Shown here piece by piece: positions 1 through 9,418 of a stretch of DNA of 64,000 nucleotides. A program made the position numbers and the translations under genes. The notes beneath the pieces are model-generated. The model was given only the letters and a program-made list of their open reading frames with translations, had not been told where the DNA came from and did not search any database. This DNA comes from CAINVV01 sp964506325 (GTDB lineage Bacteria > Bacteroidota > Bacteroidia > Bacteroidales > Prolixibacteraceae). Location: assembly GCA_964506325.1 (NCBI GenBank), contig CAZDLO010000007.1, positions 10,467-74,466 of the forward strand, given 5' to 3'. The first letter of the stretch is position 1. Each line of letters opens with the position of its first letter.

Positions 1-3000
1 CAACGGCTGAAAATTACCAGGTGGTAACCCTCCCTGTTAATGCCCTCTGACGACAAAAGGAACACCCTGTCAATCTCTTCAGGGGCACCCGGAGCAATTG
101 CATTCGGGGCAAAAAGCCTGCTGAATGCCACAAGTACACTCCTGGATGTAGTATCCTGACAATCAAATTGATTGTAAACCGTTTGAATGACTTTTCTCCT
201 TCCAACAATTTCATAACTGTGTTCCGGATCCTTCTCTCTTGAATACCTGTTGTCTCCAAAGTCCCAGTAGTAGTTGATAGCGTCGACACTCTGATCCGTA
301 AAAACTATTTTTGGCATATCGTTGTACACAATATCATGGTCCAAAGAAAATCCTGCAGTGGGAATAGGGTGGACCACTATATAAGCCGGACTGAAGATAC
401 TGTCCCTGCATCCGGTTACTGAAGATGATGCTTTGAGGAGGATCCCGTGTTGCTGGCCGGGCAAAAGAAAACTATGATCAATATCTGATCCGTCTCCCTG
501 ATTTCCATCTCCAAAGTCCCATTGAAAACTCAACCGGTCGACAGGATCATCAATCCGTGCCGTAAAACTGACCGGAAGCGGTGCACATCCTTCCTTGATA
601 TCGGAAGTAAAGGAAAATAAAGGCTTTCGCCTGACCTCAAGGGTACCTGAAGGGCTCCTGCATCCGTATTTTGAGATGACGAAAAGAGACAATGAGGTTT
701 TGGGTTTGTTGATCAGATCAAAGACGAGCGGGCCAGAAGTTGTATCCGGTGCATGAATAATTTCGACCGGATCAAATCCCTTTAGATCCCAGTGAAAAGT
801 GTCTTCAGCTCCTGCTGACCCGACATAATTCAGGGTATCCTTTCCCTGATTCAGACAAGTCGCAGGACTGATAGAAAAACCTACAGTTGGAATAGGCGCC
901 GCATAGACCATTTTTTCGATTGTGGCAGAATTCATACATCCCTTATCTGTTGTAACCACAAGATTAACATCATAATAGCCGCCATTTGCATAAATATGCG
1001 ATGCATTCCTGCCGCTTCCTACGGAACCATCTCCCCAATTCCATTCATATTTTACAACGGTTTCGGTGTTGGTGGCAGAAAATTCAAAAGGAACAGGCTG
1101 ACACTGCAACGGATTTTTCACACTCAACTTCAGGTCGGGAATGACCAGGATATCTTTTCGTGAATTGCTTCCTGTACAGCCATCTTCAGTAACTTTTACA
1201 ACCAGGTCTCTTTTTGTCTGGTTCACGCCGAGCGGAATCTGTTCTGTGTTCTGCCCAATTTTGTTGCTGATGGTATCACCTCCGAATATCCAGGTAAACC
1301 GGGAGGACGGAGGTGCTGCGTCGCCAACATATGTTGCCAGCAAATTGTATCCGTAGCACTTTGTTTCATCGATGGTCAGGTTGACCTTTGGAATTTTATG
1401 AAACCGGAGAGTCATCATAGTATCAGAAGGACAACCGTAAGGATCTGTGATCTCCGCAGAAAAAGGATAATCCCCGTAAGCCGGAACAGTTACATTGGTG
1501 CCATTAAATTGCTGATTATTTGTAAGATTTGTCAAGGTGTAGGATCCCTTGTCGCTGGAGATATTTAGCCTTGCAGAGTATGTATCGCAAAAGATGGTAT
1601 CAAGCTTAGAAAGATCCATTTTGGGATAAGAGTGAACTACTACATTTACAGAATCATTTGTTATGCACTTGTTTGCAGCCGTCAGCCTGACTTTGTACAT
1701 TCCGTTTGTACCAACGATAATTTTTTGATTTTGTCCCCCGGTATTCCATAAGTATGAATTATGAACACCCGGATCCAGGGTTACTTTATTTCCTTCGCAG
1801 ATATTCTCCACTTCTTTTAGCAGGGATACTGGTTTCGGGTTAATATTCACAATAAACTTTGCCTCTTCACTGCAGGATCCGTTGACAGCCCTTACTGAGT
1901 AACTGGTAGAAACATCCGGTCTCGCCAAAGGGTTGGAAACAGTTGGATCTGATAAACCCGTTACGGGAGTCCAGGTATAAGTTGCATGGGTATCTTGCCG
2001 GTTTAACGTAACCGGATCCCCCTGGCATCTTGTAAAAATTCTGTTTTCAGGAGCAACAAATCCAACCGTGTGAACCAGCAAGGAAATATCAGCAGTCAGG
2101 TTTACAACCGGATCTCCCGGCATTCCACCATATTCAATAAGGTATCCGGAACCTTGCCTGTCAGGATAATCGTTCCACTTTTTTGATTCGCTTGGTACTG
2201 AAGGATTGAATGTGATATGGGCATAATCCTCCTGATGATCAATATTAACATTATGAGTATCATTTGGTTCATAATGAAATTGGTCACCTGTCGGATTTGA
2301 CGTATCCCACCTGTTCCAGTTATGATAATACGGGACACCGTTAGCATCCATAACCGGACCCAGGTTAGCCGGATTTGCCTTAGCCTGTCCCCCTGAGCCG
2401 CGCCAAAAAAGAAGACCCTTCCCTCCATCTCTATTTCCTTCAGGACCTGTCACCCATCTCCATTCACCTTCTGCCGATTGGTCTGTTGCACCGATCCATC
2501 CTACTCCAATGGTTTTTTGCTGAATAAAAATGTTTTCAAATTCAGAAGTTATGGTTGCCAGATATCCTTGTAAACCATAATATTTTGAAGCTGCAGATTC
2601 AGCTTCAGCCTTCGCCGATGACCAGGAAATATCCGAACGACTGATAAAACGATAAAAGTGACCGGTATACGGAAGATAATCAGCATCATCCAGGGAGAAT
2701 GTGATGCTACGGCCTCCTACCGTTGGTGAAGGAGCGTTATTACGGTATTGAACCATTCTGATTGCCTTAATGTACTCACTTATAGAAGCGCCTCCTACTA
2801 AGACCAGGTATCCCTGCTGACCGGACCATATCCAGCTAACCGGACCTGGATATCCTGGCAGAATAAGTTCATCTTCCCCGGGTATGTAACCCTGGCTGAT
2901 CGATATTTTCATTCTGGTCACAGTGGCCGTCGATGTCATATCAAAATTTGGGGCAAGATATACAGGCTGATTGCAATAGGTAACAGGGCCCTGATTGGTG

Positions 3001-3077
3001 CTTATTGAAATGTCTGCCGCCCTGGAAAAGAGAGGGAATATAAACAAAAGAAAAAAAATGACTGACAGGATTCTCAC
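1..3077 (-). CDS. Large secreted protein: C-type lectin-like domain, PKD-like repeats, gliding-motility C-terminal domain (3' end off window)
   Basis: Probably a cell-surface or secreted adhesin exported by Sec and then the type IX system. My own translation is open from a GTG at 3077 to base 1; an in-frame TAG nine codons upstream and no nearer ATG favour this start. Residues 1-20 form a signal peptide (RILSVIFFLLFIFPLFSRA). Residues about 138-318 look like a C-type lectin fold (WIGATDQ, GEWRWVTG, EDYAHI, GYLIEYGG). Then come several PKD or Ig-like units with WDFGDG-type motifs. From about residue 986 the motif LFAPNAIAPG and the string GYHLVIFSRW mark the gliding-motility-associated (CHU_C/type B) sorting domain, so only a few tens of residues are missing. 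It starts 24 bp after yggS and may be co-transcribed. The ligand is unknown. Confidence 0.85.
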   Translation of the reverse strand, partial: MRILSVIFFLLFIFPLFSRAADISISTNQGPVTYCNQPVYLAPNFDMTSTATVTRMKISISQGYIPGEDELILPGYPGPVSWIWSGQQGYLVLVGGASISEYIKAIRMVQYRNNAPSPTVGGRSITFSLDDADYLPYTGHFYRFISRSDISWSSAKAEAESAASKYYGLQGYLATITSEFENIFIQQKTIGVGWIGATDQSAEGEWRWVTGPEGNRDGGKGLLFWRGSGGQAKANPANLGPVMDANGVPYYHNWNRWDTSNPTGDQFHYEPNDTHNVNIDHQEDYAHITFNPSVPSESKKWNDYPDRQGSGYLIEYGGMPGDPVVNLTADISLLVHTVGFVAPENRIFTRCQGDPVTLNRQDTHATYTWTPVTGLSDPTVSNPLARPDVSTSYSVRAVNGSCSEEAKFIVNINPKPVSLLKEVENICEGNKVTLDPGVHNSYLWNTGGQNQKIIVGTNGMYKVRLTAANKCITNDSVNVVVHSYPKMDLSKLDTIFCDTYSARLNISSDKGSYTLTNLTNNQQFNGTNVTVPAYGDYPFSAEITDPYGCPSDTMMTLRFHKIPKVNLTIDETKCYGYNLLATYVGDAAPPSSRFTWIFGGDTISNKIGQNTEQIPLGVNQTKRDLVVKVTEDGCTGSNSRKDILVIPDLKLSVKNPLQCQPVPFEFSATNTETVVKYEWNWGDGSVGSGRNASHIYANGGYYDVNLVVTTDKGCMNSATIEKMVYAAPIPTVGFSISPATCLNQGKDTLNYVGSAGAEDTFHWDLKGFDPVEIIHAPDTTSGPLVFDLINKPKTSLSLFVISKYGCRSPSGTLEVRRKPLFSFTSDIKEGCAPLPVSFTARIDDPVDRLSFQWDFGDGNQGDGSDIDHSFLLPGQQHGILLKASSSVTGCRDSIFSPAYIVVHPIPTAGFSLDHDIVYNDMPKIVFTDQSVDAINYYWDFGDNRYSREKDPEHSYEIVGRRKVIQTVYNQFDCQDTTSRSVLVAFSRLFAPNAIAPGAPEEIDRVFLLSSEGINREGYHLVIFSR

Positions 3078-3101
3078 TTGGCGTCTTTGTAAAAAGTAAA
3101 G

Positions 3102-3782
3102 CTAAGGGTTCTGACAATTTGTCCGGGCACCGAAAATTTTGCTCCCAATCCTTACAATGGTGCTGCCTTCGGAAACAGCAACCGGATAATCATCAGACAT
3201 TCCCATGGATATTTCGCAAAACTCTGTCGAGTGAGTGAAGTACTTATCCCGGAGAAGTTCAAAAATGGATCTGAGTTTTCTGAATTCAGACTGTATCTGT
3301 TCTTCATCGTCAGTAAAAGTAGCCATTCCCATTACTCCGGCAATAATAATGTTATTCAATGTCTTAAACTCCCCGGAGGATAAGATTTCTTCGGCCTCAC
3401 CCAGGGAAAGTCCAAATTTACTTTCCTCACTGGCAATATGAAATTCCAGGAGAACTGAAACAATGCGATCACACTTTTCAGCTTCCCTGTTGATGGCAGA
3501 TAACAACCTTAGACTCTCCACCCCATGAATCAGGGTGACAAAAGGGACAAGCTGTTTAACCTTATTGCCCTGAAGATGACCAATAAAGTGCCATTCAATG
3601 TCTGCAGGAAGTTCCTGCCATTTCCGGGTTATCTCCTGAACCTTGTTTTCGCCAAACAGCCTTTGTCCTGCATTGTATGCTTCCATTATTTCGTGGGTAG
3701 TCCTGGTTTTGGAAACAGCGACAAGCCTGACATGCGAAGGAATCTGACTATGAATGAAAGTAAGGTTTTGGGTAATGGTCAT
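3102..3782 (-). CDS. yggS: YggS/PLPBP-family pyridoxal phosphate-binding protein
   Basis: Cytoplasmic PLP-binding protein of the YggS/PROSC family, which maintains pyridoxal phosphate homeostasis and has no known catalytic reaction. The 226 residues match the family's usual length. The PLP lysine is K25 in VAVSKTRT. Family signatures FGENKVQE, WHFIGHLQGNK and the C-terminal SMGMSDDYPVAV followed by GSTIVRIGSKIFG are all visible. The ATG at 3782 lies about 18 bases downstream of a TAnnTTTG box on the minus strand. The large secreted protein follows at 3077, so the two may share a transcript, although no functional link is evident. Identity is secure. Confidence 0.95.
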   Translation of the reverse strand: MTITQNLTFIHSQIPSHVRLVAVSKTRTTHEIMEAYNAGQRLFGENKVQEITRKWQELPADIEWHFIGHLQGNKVKQLVPFVTLIHGVESLRLLSAINREAEKCDRIVSVLLEFHIASEESKFGLSLGEAEEILSSGEFKTLNNIIIAGVMGMATFTDDEEQIQSEFRKLRSIFELLRDKYFTHSTEFCEISMGMSDDYPVAVSEGSTIVRIGSKIFGARTNCQNP

Positions 3783-3799
3783 AGAAAATAAATTGCACC

Positions 3800-3807
3800 C
3801 AAATTTA
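3800..3807 (-). promoter_or_regulatory. -7 promoter element (TAAATTTG) of yggS
   Basis: Read on the minus strand this is TAAATTTG, an exact match to the Bacteroidota -7 consensus TAnnTTTG. It sits 18 bases before the yggS ATG. No TTTG was found at the expected -33 spacing, so only half of the promoter is supported. Confidence 0.5.
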
Positions 3808-3986
3808 GCAAAAAGAGATTCATTTTTTTACTTTTACCGGATATAAATAGTCGGAAGCAAAGGCAGACAAAAGGATTCCCGGAAAATGACAAACGACAGA
3901 CGGCGCGACAAAAACTGCAACAGGGATTTCCTGTTTTTTGGACTGTTTAAAGTAAAAACACCAACATTTACAAGACCTTACTCAGG

Positions 3987-4679
3987 ATGACAAAAAAATA
4001 CTATTCCTTGATCTGCCTGGCGATGCTCCTGTTGGTTTTAGTGCCGGCACAGACCGATGCGCAGGCAAAGCCTTTTACCAAAGAATTTTACCTCGGAGCC
4101 AAAGGCGGAGTTGTATTCAGCAGGGTCAAATTCAAGCCCAATGTTGAACAGGATTTCTTTATGGGTCAAACTACCGGATTGATTTTCAGAATGATATCAG
4201 AGCCTCACGTTGGAATACAGTTTGAATTCAACTACCTCCAGAATGGATGGGAAGAGAAACAACTGGAGGGAATGACTCAAAGTTATTATCACAAACTTAA
4301 CTATTTTGAGATTCCCATCATGACGCATGCCAATCTGGGTAACAAGGCCTTTCGCTTTACTTTTAACCTGGGCCCAAGCGTGGCATTTTTACTTTCAGAA
4401 AGCCAGGGTATGAATCCCTCAACGCCTGAGATACCTGCTGAGCCTGTTATAGCCTATTGGGGGAAGCCTGTTGACCAGCAGATCAGTTTCCTGTTTGTTG
4501 GTGGAATAGGATCAGAATATCATTTCAGAAAAATCGGGGCCCTTGCCCTGGATATCCGCGTATTATATTCACTAACAAGCATCTACGACTCAAAGAAATA
4601 CAGATACGACCCTTCCCAACCCAATGGCTTCCAGGCAACGCTTTCTTACCTGTTCAGGATGAACAAACCCAGGAATTGA
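3987..4679 (+). CDS. PorT-family outer membrane beta-barrel protein
   Basis: Predicted outer-membrane barrel of 230 residues. A signal peptide spans about residues 1-26 (hydrophobic LICLAMLLLVLVPAQ, then TDAQA). The mature part opens with FYLGAKGGVVFSRVKF, which resembles the PorT/outer-membrane beta-barrel family, and continues with alternating hydrophobic strands (YFEIPIMTHANLG, FRFTFNLGPSVAFLL, LALDIRVLYSLTSIY) ending in LSYLFRMNKPRN. PorT proper is tied to type IX secretion, but this broad family has many paralogues, so a role in secretion is not claimed. The gene stands alone, divergent from yggS. A non-coding stretch of about 470 bp follows. Confidence 0.8.
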   Translation: MTKKYYSLICLAMLLLVLVPAQTDAQAKPFTKEFYLGAKGGVVFSRVKFKPNVEQDFFMGQTTGLIFRMISEPHVGIQFEFNYLQNGWEEKQLEGMTQSYYHKLNYFEIPIMTHANLGNKAFRFTFNLGPSVAFLLSESQGMNPSTPEIPAEPVIAYWGKPVDQQISFLFVGGIGSEYHFRKIGALALDIRVLYSLTSIYDSKKYRYDPSQPNGFQATLSYLFRMNKPRN

Positions 4680-5153
4680 AAAGCAGGTAAATAAATGCCC
4701 GTTTACATTTTCCGGTTGATTGGTGAATTCACTGTCCATAACACCGGCTTCCATCCTGCTTGCAGCAGGGTTCCAATCGTGTGTCCATGATAACAGTGCC
4801 GCGGAGTAAATGCCGGTGCTAATCCATCAGTCACCCCTGCAAAGGGGTATCAGGATGACGAAAGGTTTTCAATCAACCTCCTGTTGATATTATTGCATTA
4901 TTGGGGGAATAACCGGCAGGGGAAGGAAATCATGCCTGAATAAAGGCCCGGGTTTTTGGCAGGTCAGGTGACACCGCCCCGGAACCTTAAAACAATCCTG
5001 GCAACTCGGGTTTATGCTGTTGTGCCCGTTTCACAGGGGCCATGCTACACGTTCCGTTAAAAAGGTCCTAAAAGTTTGAAACACGCAGGCAATAAATTCA
5101 ACCTCAGAAGAATTCCGTCCCGGCGTATTTCAAACCTTTAAAACCTGTATGGG
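4680..5153. other. Intergenic stretch without recognised features
   Basis: This 474-bp stretch lies between the convergent PorT-like and DUF1015 genes. A few short hairpin-like strings (such as CCCCTGCAAAGGGG near 4846) are present, but there is no coherent reading frame, convincing terminator or RNA gene. Confidence 0.5.
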
Positions 5154-6401
5154 TCAATGCAATTCGTGCACCACCAGTCCGGACCTCAGTTTGGGTTCAA
5201 ACCATGTGGTTTTGGGAGGCATGATGTTTCCTGAGTCGGCAATATCAATCAATTGCTTCATGGAAACCGCATAAAGTGCAAATGCCACCTTCATTTCACC
5301 GGTATCCACTCGTCTCTTCAATTCGCCAAGCCCCCTGATGCCTCCGACAAAATCTATTCTCTTGTCAGTTCTGAGATCTTTGATACCTAAAATCTTATCC
5401 AGTATCAATGCGGAGAGTATGGTGACGTCCAATACACCAATGGGATCATTGTCGTTGTACCTGCCCGGTTTGGCCGTCAGCCTGTACCAGAATCCATCAA
5501 GATACATGGAGAAAATATGCAGGGCCTCAGGCTTGTAAATATCGCTGCCGGTTCTGACCACCTCGAAATCATCGGCCAGTTTCTGGAGCAGTTCATCCGA
5601 AGAAAGACCATTCAAGTCCTTGACCACCCTGTTGTAATCGATGATACGCAACTGGTTGTCCGGAAAATGAACTGCCAGGAAAAAATTGTATTCCTCAGAT
5701 CCGTCATGGCCAGCATTATTGGAACGTTTTTCCTTTCCGACCAATGCAGCAGCAGCAGTACGGTGATGACCATCTGCCACATAGGTAGCAGGTATGCCGG
5801 CAAACAATTCAACAATGCGACTGATTGTCCGTGGATCCTCAACCAGCCAGAAATGGTGCCCGAAGCCGTCCTGCGCCACAAAATCATATTCCGGTTTGTT
5901 TGACGACACTATGCCGGCCACCAGCTGGTCTATCTCAGTGACAGCGGGATAAGCAAAAAAAACAGGTTCCATGTTTGCATCTGTTATGCGCACATGCTTC
6001 ATCCTGTCCTCTTCCTTGTCGCTCCTTGTAAGTTCATGTTTTTTGATTACTCCGTTCAGGTAGTCTTCCACAGAGGCACCACCAACGATGCCATACTGGG
6101 TGCGGCCTTCCATGGTCTGAGCGTAAATGTACAGGTACTCCCTGTCATCCTGTACCAGCCATCCTTTGGATTTGAACATCTCCAGGTTATCTGCAGCTTT
6201 TCTGTACACTTCCTCACTGTGTTCGTCAATACCCACCGGAAGATCTATCTCCGGCTTGATGATATGCAGGAGAGAACAGGGATTTCCTTCGGCCTCCAGG
6301 CGGGCTTCCTCAGAATTGAGTACGTCGTAGGGACGGGATGCAACCCTGGCTGCAAGCTGGACAGGAGGACGAAGGCCCCTGAAAGGTTTTAATATGGCCA
6401 T
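5154..6401 (-). CDS. DUF1015 family protein
   Basis: Cytoplasmic protein of 415 residues with no established reaction. It is recognised by the N-terminal signature KPFRGLRPP followed by ASRPYDVLNSEEA and LLHIIKPEIDLP, and by VADGHHRTAAA at mid-length, all typical of DUF1015. It starts 1 bp after the serC stop codon, so it is surely co-transcribed with it. DUF1015 genes are commonly found beside serine-biosynthesis genes in Bacteroidota, usually after serA, and serA is not present here. The conserved DGHHR suggests a catalytic or ligand-binding site, but this is inference only. Confidence 0.9.
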   Translation of the reverse strand: MAILKPFRGLRPPVQLAARVASRPYDVLNSEEARLEAEGNPCSLLHIIKPEIDLPVGIDEHSEEVYRKAADNLEMFKSKGWLVQDDREYLYIYAQTMEGRTQYGIVGGASVEDYLNGVIKKHELTRSDKEEDRMKHVRITDANMEPVFFAYPAVTEIDQLVAGIVSSNKPEYDFVAQDGFGHHFWLVEDPRTISRIVELFAGIPATYVADGHHRTAAAALVGKEKRSNNAGHDGSEEYNFFLAVHFPDNQLRIIDYNRVVKDLNGLSSDELLQKLADDFEVVRTGSDIYKPEALHIFSMYLDGFWYRLTAKPGRYNDNDPIGVLDVTILSALILDKILGIKDLRTDKRIDFVGGIRGLGELKRRVDTGEMKVAFALYAVSMKQLIDIADSGNIMPPKTTWFEPKLRSGLVVHELH

Positions 6402-6402
6402 A

Positions 6403-7473
6403 CTATTGTTTTGCTTCGAAATCTTTCATAACCTGAACAAGTGCAGCAACACTCTCAAGCGGCATGGCATTGTATATGGATGCCCTGAAACCTCCGACAC
6501 TCCGATGGCCTTCAATACCTACAATACTATTTTCTTTGGTAAGGGCCTGGAAATCCTTTTCCAGGTGTTCGTTGCCCGGGGTCATTACGAATGTGACATT
6601 CATCCTGGACCGGTCGGCAGGATCAGGCACCGTGCACTGGAACAAGGAATTACGGTCTATCTCATCGTAAAGCAATTTTGCTTTTGCAATATTCCTGGTT
6701 TCCATTGCCTTGATGCCACCGTTGTCCTTCAGCCAGATCAGGGTCTGAAGAGCCGCAAAAACAGGCAGGCACGGAGGAGTATTGAACATGGATTCCTTCT
6801 CTATGTGTGTCTGGTAGTTAATCATGGTAGGAATGGAGCGGCCGTTTTTTCCAAGTGCATCCTTGCGGACAATAACGAGGGTGACACCGGCTGGAGCCAG
6901 ATTTTTCTGAGCCCCTGCATAAATCACGGCATATTTGGAAATGTCGATCGGGCGACTGAAAATATCGGAGGACATATCTGCCACCAAAGGTACGGGAGAA
7001 TCAAGGTCATACAACATTTCGGTCCCGAAGATGGTATTGTTGGTGGTGATGTGAAGATAATCCAGGTCAGCAGGAATATCAAAACCCTTAGGTATATAAT
7101 TGAAATTTTTGTCCTTGGAGGAAGCTACCTCAACAACTTCGCCGAAAAACTTGCCTTCCTTGATGGCGGCAGTAGCCCAGACACCTGTATTCATGTAACC
7201 GGCCCTGCTTTTCATTAAATTATAAGGTGCCATGTAGAATTGGGTACTGGCCCCACCCTGCAGGAACAGTACTTCATAGCCTTCAGGCACCTCCAGCAGT
7301 TCCTTTACCAGGGCAATGGCCTGGTCCATGACAGCGACAAACTCTTTGCTGCGATGCGATACTTCCATCACAGACAAGGTAGTTCCGGCAAAATTGATAA
7401 CAGCTTCAGCTGTTTTCTGAATTGTAAATTCGGGGAGAATAGAGGGTCCCGCGTAAAAATTATGCTTCTTCAT
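6403..7473 (-). CDS. serC: Phosphoserine aminotransferase
   Basis: PLP-dependent class V aminotransferase that converts 3-phosphohydroxypyruvate and glutamate to phosphoserine and 2-oxoglutarate in serine synthesis. The 356 residues are full length for SerC. The PLP Schiff-base lysine is K190 in YAGAQKNLAPAG. Phosphate and cofactor contacts appear in FLQGGAST (residues 70-77) and HITTNNTIFGTE (141-152). The C-terminus carries GHRSVGGFRASIYNAM, the substrate-binding signature. It is the first gene of the serC-DUF1015 pair; no TAnnTTTG box was found in the roughly 200 bp upstream. Identity is secure. Confidence 0.97.
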   Translation of the reverse strand: MKKHNFYAGPSILPEFTIQKTAEAVINFAGTTLSVMEVSHRSKEFVAVMDQAIALVKELLEVPEGYEVLFLQGGASTQFYMAPYNLMKSRAGYMNTGVWATAAIKEGKFFGEVVEVASSKDKNFNYIPKGFDIPADLDYLHITTNNTIFGTEMLYDLDSPVPLVADMSSDIFSRPIDISKYAVIYAGAQKNLAPAGVTLVIVRKDALGKNGRSIPTMINYQTHIEKESMFNTPPCLPVFAALQTLIWLKDNGGIKAMETRNIAKAKLLYDEIDRNSLFQCTVPDPADRSRMNVTFVMTPGNEHLEKDFQALTKENSIVGIEGHRSVGGFRASIYNAMPLESVAALVQVMKDFEAKQ

Positions 7474-7681
7474 TCGGATAAGTTTTTATGGGTTTGACTG
7501 ACTCGCAGGAGTGCTTCACTGCAAGCTAAAATATAGAACCTTTTAGATATTTAACTACTTATACTTAATGGACTTACATCCCTTATTATGAAGGTGAAAT
7601 TAACATTTTAATCCTATAAACATGATTAAAATCAGTTAATTTTAGGTTAAGTCCGGGCAAAAACAGATATATAGAACCAGT

Positions 7682-8764
7682 CTAAATAAATGGCATCTTC
7701 ACCACTTTGGCCCTGAGTAATTTACCACGAACACCGAGAAAGATTTCGCTTCCGGGTTTGGCCAGTTCCGACGGAACGTAACCCATTCCGATCCCTTTTT
7801 CCAGAACAGGCGACTGTGTACCGGAAGTGACTATGCCTACCGCTGTGCCTGAGGCATCTGCAATTTCATAGCCATGACGCGGTATTCCGCGGTCGATCAT
7901 CTCAAAACCGCACAACCTTCGGGCAGTACCTGTCAATTTCTGATTCAGCAGCAATTCTTTGTCGATAAACTGCTTCTGGTCCGTAAATTTGGTGATCCAA
8001 CCCAGTCCTGCTTCAATGGGAGAAGTGGAATCATCTATATCGTTACCGTAAAGGCAAAAACCCATTTCCAGGCGCAAGGTATCCCGTGCGGCAAGTCCAA
8101 CCGGTTTTATTCCCTGTTCACGGCCTGCTTCAAAGATGGCGTTCCACATCTGTACCGCACAGCTGTTATCGAAATAAAGCTCGAAGCCGCCTGCCCCTGT
8201 ATATCCCGTGGCTGAGATGATTACCTCCTGTACACCGGCCATTTCTCCGACTTCAAAAGTATAATACTTTATTGCAGAAAGGTTTATGCTGGTAAGTTTC
8301 TGAAGAACCTCAACAGCTTTTGGCCCCTGAACAGCCAGCTGGGAGATCCTGTCTGATGCATTTTCCAGAACAGCCCCGGCATCATTCTGCGCTATAAGCC
8401 AGTTCCAGTCTTTTTCGACATTGGAAGCGTTCACGACGAGGAGGTATTTTTCTTTGGAATAATAGTAAACGAGCAAATCATCCACTATGCCGCCTTTCGC
8501 GTTTGGAAAGCACGAGTATTGTGCCTGACCGGGCTGCAACACTGAAACATCATTGGAGGTGACTTTCTGGAGAAAGGCCAGTGAGGCTGGTCCTTTTACC
8601 CATATTTCGCCCATGTGTGACACATCAAAAACTCCGACACTGTTTCGGACAGCCAAATGTTCATCCTTGATGCCGGAATATTCGATAGGCATATCAAATC
8701 CGGCAAATTCAGCCATTTTAGCATTGTAGCTCAGGTGGATCCCATGAAAAGAGGTCTTTTGCAT
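7682..8764 (-). CDS. gcvT: Aminomethyltransferase (glycine cleavage T protein)
   Basis: T protein of the glycine cleavage system: it transfers the aminomethyl carbon from H-protein lipoamide to tetrahydrofolate, giving methylene-THF and ammonia. The 360 residues are full length. Visible GcvT signatures are FAGFDMPIEYSGIKDEH, VGVFDVSHMGEI, GGIVDDLLVYYY (which includes the conserved catalytic aspartate region) and ISATGYTGAGGFELYF. It stands alone here; the other subunits (H, P, L) are not adjacent, although an lpd lies near 20 kb in a different operon. No clear promoter motif was seen upstream. Identity is secure. Confidence 0.97.
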   Translation of the reverse strand: MQKTSFHGIHLSYNAKMAEFAGFDMPIEYSGIKDEHLAVRNSVGVFDVSHMGEIWVKGPASLAFLQKVTSNDVSVLQPGQAQYSCFPNAKGGIVDDLLVYYYSKEKYLLVVNASNVEKDWNWLIAQNDAGAVLENASDRISQLAVQGPKAVEVLQKLTSINLSAIKYYTFEVGEMAGVQEVIISATGYTGAGGFELYFDNSCAVQMWNAIFEAGREQGIKPVGLAARDTLRLEMGFCLYGNDIDDSTSPIEAGLGWITKFTDQKQFIDKELLLNQKLTGTARRLCGFEMIDRGIPRHGYEIADASGTAVGIVTSGTQSPVLEKGIGMGYVPSELAKPGSEIFLGVRGKLLRAKVVKMPFI

Positions 8765-9050
8765 TTGGAAGAAATTTTATTTCAGGGTTGAAACCGTGAA
8801 ATCTTCAACGGTAACCCGGTTAGATCAAAATAATTGATTTTGGACCTGCAGGGAGCGGAATTATCTACAAAAGCCGTGAATCAGGCTGTAAGCTTTCCTG
8901 ACCGTGCATGCAGGTTTGGATATATATTTGCAAACCCCAAAATTAAGAATATTTAGATGAGATGCAGCTAACAAAACTCATGTAAAACAGAATAATATTC
9001 CTAATTTCGCAGCATTATTGGAAGTAAAAACAAGTAAATCACCGGATAAT

Positions 9051-9395
9051 ATGTCTTATACCAATTTAGAATACCTGAAAGAAATCACAGATGGCGACAA
9101 ACAGATCATACAGGAGCTGATACAGTTGTTTTTGATGCAGGTGCCTGATTTTATTGCCAACATGAATAAGTACTACAATTCCGGGGATTATATTTCATTG
9201 GGCAAGGAAGCACACAAAGCCAAGTCATCGTTGCAGATCATGGGGATGTCTGAACTGGAAAAAGAGATGAAGACACTTCAGCTCAGAACCATTGATGGAG
9301 CAGATGTTGAAAATTACCCTGTATACATCAGCCATTTTGAAATTCAGTGCCAGGCAGCCATTCTTGAATTGAATGCAGAACTGGAAAGCCACTGA
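9051..9395 (+). CDS. Histidine phosphotransfer (Hpt) domain protein
   Basis: Stand-alone phosphorelay carrier of 114 residues. The phosphoacceptor is H55 in GKEAHKAKSSLQIMG, followed by a conserved helix (ELEKEMKTLQLR), and the whole protein is helical as in Hpt four-helix bundles. The frame can be extended to a TTG at 9018, but the ATG at 9051 is preferred: a TAATTTCG sequence at 9002-9009 resembles a degenerate -7 box and would place transcription start between them. No sensor kinase is adjacent. The nearest receiver domain on the map is in the PEP/pyruvate-binding fusion at 10431-13424, on the opposite strand; a partnership is speculative. Confidence 0.85.
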   Translation: MSYTNLEYLKEITDGDKQIIQELIQLFLMQVPDFIANMNKYYNSGDYISLGKEAHKAKSSLQIMGMSELEKEMKTLQLRTIDGADVENYPVYISHFEIQCQAAILELNAELESH

Positions 9396-9418
9396 TCTTT
9401 CCTGCAAAACTTTTCAGT

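Noticed and set aside
6394..7218. 274-codon open frame on the plus strand opposite serC
   Set aside because: Antisense shadow of the fully supported serC gene; no recognisable domain.
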